NCBI GenBank assembly: GCA_032718475.1
Contig: JAUCBJ010004763.1
Coordinates: forward strand, 1 to 37,816
DNA: 37,816 nucleotides
Direction: 5' to 3'
DNA from: Nemertoderma westbladi
Lineage: Eukaryota; Xenacoelomorpha; Nemertodermatida; Nemertodermatidae
The notes under the pieces are model-generated. The model was given only the letters and a program-made list of their open reading frames with translations, made no database searches and was not told the DNA's origin. A program made the translations under genes and the position numbers. Position 1 is the stretch's first letter; every line of letters begins with the position of its first letter. Shown piece after piece: positions 33,418-37,816 of the stretch.

Positions 33418-34211
33418 GTAAGTCGCCCGAGAACATGAGGTTATCTGAAGAGTTTACGAAACTACGGTAAGTCGCCCGAGAACATGAGGTTATCTGAAGA
33501 GTTTACGAAACTACGGTAAGTCGCCCGAGAACATGAGGTTATCTGAAGAGTTTTCGAAACTACGGTAAGTCGCCCGAGAACATGAGGTTATCTGAAGAGT
33601 TTTCGAAACTACGGTAAGTCGCCCGAGAACATGAGGTTATCTGAAGAGTTTTCGAAACTACGGTAAGTCGCCCGAGAACATGAGGTTATCTGAAGAGTTT
33701 ACGAAACTACGGTAAGTCGCCCGAGAACATGAGGTTATCTGAAGAGTTTTCGAAACTACGGTAAGTCGCCCGAGAACATGAGGTTATCTGAAGAGTTTTC
33801 GAAACTACGGTAAGTCGCCCGAGAACATGAGGTTATCTAAAGAGTTTACGAAACTACGGTAAGTCGCCCGAGAACATGAGGTTATCTGAAGAGTTTACGA
33901 AACTACGGTAAGTCGCCCGAGAACATGAGGTTATCTGAAGAGTTTACGTAACTACGGTAAGTCGCCCGAGAACATGAGGTTATCTGAAGAGTTTACGAAA
34001 CTACGGTAAGTCGCCCGAGAACATGAGGTTATCTGAAGAGTTTACGAAACTACGGTAAGTCGCCCGAGAACATGAGGTTATCTGAAGAGTTTACGAAACT
34101 ACGGTAAGTCGCCCGAGAACATGAGGTTATCTGAAGAGTTTACGAAACTACGGTAAGTCGCCCGAGAACATGAGGTTATCTGAAGAGTTTACGAAACTAC
34201 GGTAAGTCGCC
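33379..34211 (+). repeat. 17 x 49-bp array of exon end plus 5' splice site
   Basis: Exactly 833 bp is present, which is 17 units of 49 bp. Each unit is 39 bp of exon 5 (CGAGAACATGAGG to AAACTACG) plus the first 10 bp of the intron (GTAAGTCGCC). After the last unit the natural intron continues with TATATTTCC. Units differ only by a few substitutions (TTTTCG for TTTACG, ATCTAAAG, ACGTAAC). Every unit retains CTACG|GTAAGT, giving 17 potential donors in a row. The unit length is not a multiple of three and each unit adds an in-frame TAA after the first donor. Confidence 0.97.
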
Positions 34212-34689
34212 TATATTTCCTCAGTTTTTATAACTACTCACAATGTGAATAGGGGAAATACGTTATTCCTTTAAAGGAAGCAAGTTATTTAACCAATTAA
34301 TTGTTCCATCATTGATAACTCTGAAGGGAATAGTAAAAAAAGAATACATTGGTTACCAACCACGGGAGCGGTTTACATCTTAAAACTGATTATGTCCCAT
34401 GTCTCATTGTTTACTTACAGCCTTACTTACAGCCTACCGGGTGTTCCATAATGATTGCCCCCCCCCCCCCCCCCCCTGGCCAGGCCAGCCAAAACCACCA
34501 GACATGTACCTTAACCTTAGTGTAATATATCATTCGAAAGATAATTGAATTATGTCTTTAAACAAAGCGACATGCTGCTGTCAGGGGGTCCATCATAAAT
34601 TAAATAAATACAAATAGATAAGGGTCTTCCCCAACGGTAAAAATAATTTAATTAATTTAAGTGAGTACTTTCTGGCCTATGCCTTTCTT

Positions 34690-36393
34690 CAGTGCCGGAT
34701 TAAGCCTCTGGTGGCCCTAAGGCACATTTTAGTAATTTCCAAAAATGGCCCGAAGATATAATTTTTCCGCAAACCCTTTCAAAATAAAAAGCTGCTAAAA
34801 ACAACTGAAATTGTGAAAATGTTGCGAAGGAAATATAAAGTATTTTCGTTGGATGACTGCGTGCAAATAACTACTAAGTACTTTAATTATAAGTACTTTG
34901 CACAAATAGTTTTCATCAAGAATTTTTAACATTACTAAGCGGCATATTATGCCTATAAAGCCTTTGATACAAAAAGTGTAGTGGTTTTGGTAGAATTTCT
35001 CAAGCTTTACTTTTTAATACATTAATATATTAATGGGACCATTACCCCAAATCTCTTTAATTTTTAATATATTAATGGGACCATTACCCCAAATCTATTT
35101 GTTTTATTTATTAAGTTACTATTCTGAATACTATTCTGAATACTTAACACAATGATCTGTGATCTTTTATATACTATGGAAACTGAGTATAGAGAGCTTC
35201 ATAAGCCGTTTATTCGAAAAATATGGCACTTTTTGAGCAGGTCGGTTTATTTCAAAAATTCTATAAATTTTGAGCCATTTAAATGTAAATTAGCGCATGT
35301 TTAAGGATCTGTAATACCACCTGCATTGAAGTTCTTGGTCCAAGACTTTGGTAAAATGAACCTAGATATGTAGGCTATTTTCTATGAAAATAAAATAAAT
35401 ATCAGCATTAAATTATGTTGTTGAAGAGCATTTTTTTGGTCAAAAAATAATTAAATGTTGAAAACCGATATCACCTTATGAAAGCCTTTCTATCAAACTA
35501 TAAAATGATCGGATCGCAATTTTGAATAAATGTGGTATTTATTTTCTGTAGGTTTTGCACGACTTTACAGGACTTGCTGAGAAATATAACACACCAAAAG
35601 TGTGGGCTTGTGCTCTAATAAAGTAATGATCTTCTATAAGAGAACAGTCTCGGAAATAAGCACTCTTTGTGACTAATTTTATTTTAACCAAATTCAATTA
35701 TGCTGTCCGAGAGTTTTAGGTTTTGCAGGAATTGCACCTAAAATGCCATCGAATGCAAAATTCAATACACGAGGGCAGAACATCTGAATTTCGGTTAAAT
35801 TAAATTAAATTAGTAACAAGAAGTTATTTCTGACGCGTTTTTTTTTATCAACAACTATTTTATCTACTACTACATAATTTATCCTTGTTTATCTATTAGG
35901 GCCTATATTTATAAAACTAGTTTCCGGTAAAAAAAATAATTTTGCACTACCATATCTCCACGCCATACATTTACTATGTACAGTATTTCCAGTATGTCAT
36001 TATTTGGTTGTTCTAGAAAGTTTAAGAGCATAACTACAAATAATTCCCCACAAATAGATAAAATTAAATTATCCATTGTTCATAATTAGCACTTTAAAGT
36101 TTTACTGCCCATGTTTTATTATTTCCCTGCCATTAGGTCTCGAACTAATAAAACAGCACCTGTCGGTCGACTGAGCTATAATTTTGCACTTTCTATCACA
36201 AATTTAGGGATAGAGAGTAGTCGAAAGATGCACTTTCTTGCTCTGTTTTCTACAAATTTTAGTGAGAAAAAATGTGGACTTTTCAGATTAAAATATTATT
36301 TTCACAGGAATGACTCGCTGAGAAAAAATGGCCCGTATTTTCGGCTGGCCCTAAGGCACGTGCCTTATATGCCTTAAGGTTAATCCGGCACTG
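34690..36393. mobile_element. Nonautonomous hAT-like element with 8-bp target duplication
   Basis: The element begins CAGTGCCGGATTAAGCC and ends GGTTAATCCGGCACTG, with subterminal GGCCCTAAGGCAC near both ends. It is flanked by a perfect 8-bp duplication CCTTTCTT (34682-34689 and 36394-36401). CAGTG-type ends plus an 8-bp duplication are diagnostic of hAT transposons. The 1.7-kb interior is AT-rich with no transposase; the 88-codon frame at 36111-36377 has no family feature. It holds a 33-bp direct repeat (35022-35054 and 35064-35096). It inserted in the left arm of the outer MITE and is therefore younger. Confidence 0.88.
36130..36180 (-). other. tRNA-like Pol III box pair inside the hAT-like element
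   Basis: On the minus strand TAGCTCAGTCG (A-box-like, about 36168-36178) is followed by GTTCGAGAC (B-box-like, 36137-36145). The order and sequence resemble tRNA internal promoters, but the spacing of about 33 nt is shorter than usual and no cloverleaf was folded. A degenerate tRNA or SINE fragment is possible, and chance is not excluded. Confidence 0.3.
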
Positions 36394-36784
36394 CCTTTCT
36401 TTAACTCTATATAAACTGAACACTAAACCGAACTGTAAAATTACACGGCACAACAGTAATTTTACAGTTCGGTTTAGTGTTTACCAGTTTACCGTCTATA
36501 CAGTATGTCTGAAGAAAGGCCTAGGCCAGAAGAGTACTCACTTAAATTAATTAAATTATTTTTACCGTTGGGGAAGACCCTTATCTATTTGTATTTATTT
36601 AATTTATGATGGACCCCCTGACAGCAGCATGTCGCTTTGTTTAAATACATAATTAAATTATCTTTCGAATGATATATTACACTAAAGTACATGTCTGGCA
36701 GTTTTGGCCTGCCTAGCCGGGGGGGGGGGGGGGGGGGGGGGGAATCATTATGGAACACCCGGTACATTACTTACCTACTTACAG

Positions 36785-37041
36785 TGTGAAGAATACCAGT
36801 CTTTCTGTCGTTATATTTCACTTTGTAGTTGAATTACCAGGTTTTCATTAAAAACCACAGGTTACAGAAGGGCTGAATCTAACCAAAACAATAACCGAAT
36901 TAGTATATGTATAGGTTATTATAAGACAGAAATAAGCGCTATAAAACACTTAAATAAAGATAAATTTAAAAATGAAAAATCTTCATCTATAAAATTCCAA
37001 TAAAAAGTCGACCGAAAAGTGAAATCCTGGTATTCTTCACA
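36785..37041. mobile_element. Small MITE-like segment with 15-bp inverted ends
   Basis: TGTGAAGAATACCAG (36785-36799) is exactly mirrored by CTGGTATTCTTCACA (37027-37041). TTTCACTTT-like sequence follows inside both ends. The 257-bp interior is AT-rich. No clear target duplication was seen. Confidence 0.55.
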
Positions 37042-37816
37042 TGGGCGACTTTTTTAAATGACCATTACTTTGGGTTGGGTTATAGTTTAATATAACAATT
37101 TTAAACTATTTTGATTAAAATCGGCTATTACATGAAATTAAAATTTTTTTTTCGATATTCTGTAAGAAAAATGTTAAATAACAGCCGAAGCCATTTCGAA
37201 TGAGCCTAAAACCATGGATTTGGTCGAAAAATGACGGAGGAGTGTAGCGTTTTAAAAATGAAAAATGTCATTCTGAATTGCCCTTAAAATTTGATCCTAC
37301 CCGCGCAAAATCTGTAGGGCGAGACACGTAGTCGTTCGAGCCTTGGCATACGGTTCATATAGGCAAATGGGGCATGTTCGTCCGTCTGTCTGGCCGTCTT
37401 TCTGGTAAATGTATGAACGCGAATTTCTGGGAGTTAGGAATTGAACCAAACTTAGTACAGTAGGTAAGTTGTAGAGGGAAAGTTAGAAAATTAGTAAAGT
37501 TTGGTGAAAAATCATGCAGTCTGACGTCAGCTACGACAGATTATGTGGTTTTAGATAATGTTAAATTTCTCAGGAATGCCTCATTTTCTGAGCTGAATTT
37601 TTGGTTACTTGGAGAGAATCATAAAGTCTATCTTTTACGAAATTGAAAAGTTAAAACATTTAATTGGGGATCCGCTAGAGACTCCGAAGTAATGACATAG
37701 GCCTACGGGTACGGTACTGCTGTACTGTGCAAATACGAAATTGCAGAATAATAATTTGACACCACCTAGCGGATTAATATATGATTGTATATCGAACGAA
37801 TACATTTATAGCATGG
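37042..37816. other. Non-coding right end with a dispersed repeat
   Basis: No exon was recognised. The segment at about 37276-37315 (AATTGCCCTTAAAATTTGAT, CCTACCCGCGCAAAA) closely matches 4408-4441 (AATTGCCTTTAAAATTTGAA, CCTTCCCGCGCAAAA), so one repeat family occurs at both ends of the window. Confidence 0.6.

Larger units (their letters stand above)
34437..36762. mobile_element. Palindromic Tc1/mariner-like MITE, split by a hAT-like insertion
   Basis: The outer ends are CCGGGTGTTCCATAATGATT and its reverse complement, with TA on each side (34435-34436 and 36763-36764). The arms are about 300 bp and extend almost to the centre, where ACACTAAACCGAACTGTAAA pairs with TTTACAGTTCGGTTTAGTGT across a short loop (about 36418-36481). 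The left arm has a poly-C run and the right arm the matching poly-G run. Without the hAT-like insertion the element is about 620 bp. TA duplication fits Tc1/mariner; no transposase is encoded. Confidence 0.85.

Noticed and set aside
36111-36377. 88-codon ORF as a hAT transposase
   Set aside because: Far too short and without any recognisable transposase feature; it runs into the terminal inverted repeat.

Overview
The window is animal nuclear DNA. Its genes are split by GT-AG introns, its intergenic DNA is AT-rich, and it is crowded with minisatellites, short inverted-repeat transposons and poly-G/poly-C runs. The proteins belong to families shared across bilaterians. A marine invertebrate, perhaps an echinoderm or another non-vertebrate deuterostome, would fit the divergence and the many TAGGCCTA and ACCGGT motifs, but that placement is a guess.

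Layout. (1) 59-1591 (+): a complete, intronless, GC-rich WDR20 homologue (510 aa), the WD40 cofactor of the USP12/USP46 deubiquitinases. (2) 5058-11331 (+): the last three coding exons of a SCYL3 (PACE-1) homologue, covering the end of its HEAT-like region and the acidic/tryptophan-containing C-terminus. The kinase-domain exons were not found between WDR20 and the first SCYL3 exon, so WDR20 may sit inside a SCYL3 intron. The last SCYL3 intron holds about 3.1 kb of a 25-bp minisatellite. (3) 11332-21874: mostly non-coding, with several small transposon-like elements (a TTA-flanked Harbinger-like MITE, paired MITEs, hairpins), dispersed repeats and poly-C/G runs. Two weak exon or ORF candidates lie near 17.5-17.9 kb. 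(4) 21875-22150 (-): a small CCHC zinc-finger ORF, head-to-head with the next gene. (5) 22546-33417 (+): the first five coding exons of an RRBP1/kinectin-family ER membrane coiled-coil protein, which continues beyond the window.

The most unusual observation is in the RRBP1-like gene. Two unrelated tandem arrays have each been built from a unit that spans the 3' end of an exon plus its own 5' splice site. At exon 4, a 33-bp unit (11 residues, ELEQQASHK followed by GTTAGT read as VS) is repeated from 24568 to about 30903. The first 16 units are open and in frame, and most end in a phase-0 donor. In principle one gene could therefore make coiled-coils of variable length by choosing among near-identical donors. 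At exon 5, a 49-bp unit (39 bp of exon plus 10 bp of intron) is repeated exactly 17 times (33379-34211). Here only the first donor keeps the frame open, because each GTAAGT reads as an in-frame stop.

The right end (34437-36762) is a nested transposon. A TA-flanked palindromic Tc1/mariner-like MITE has been split by a 1.7-kb hAT-like element that carries a perfect 8-bp target duplication.
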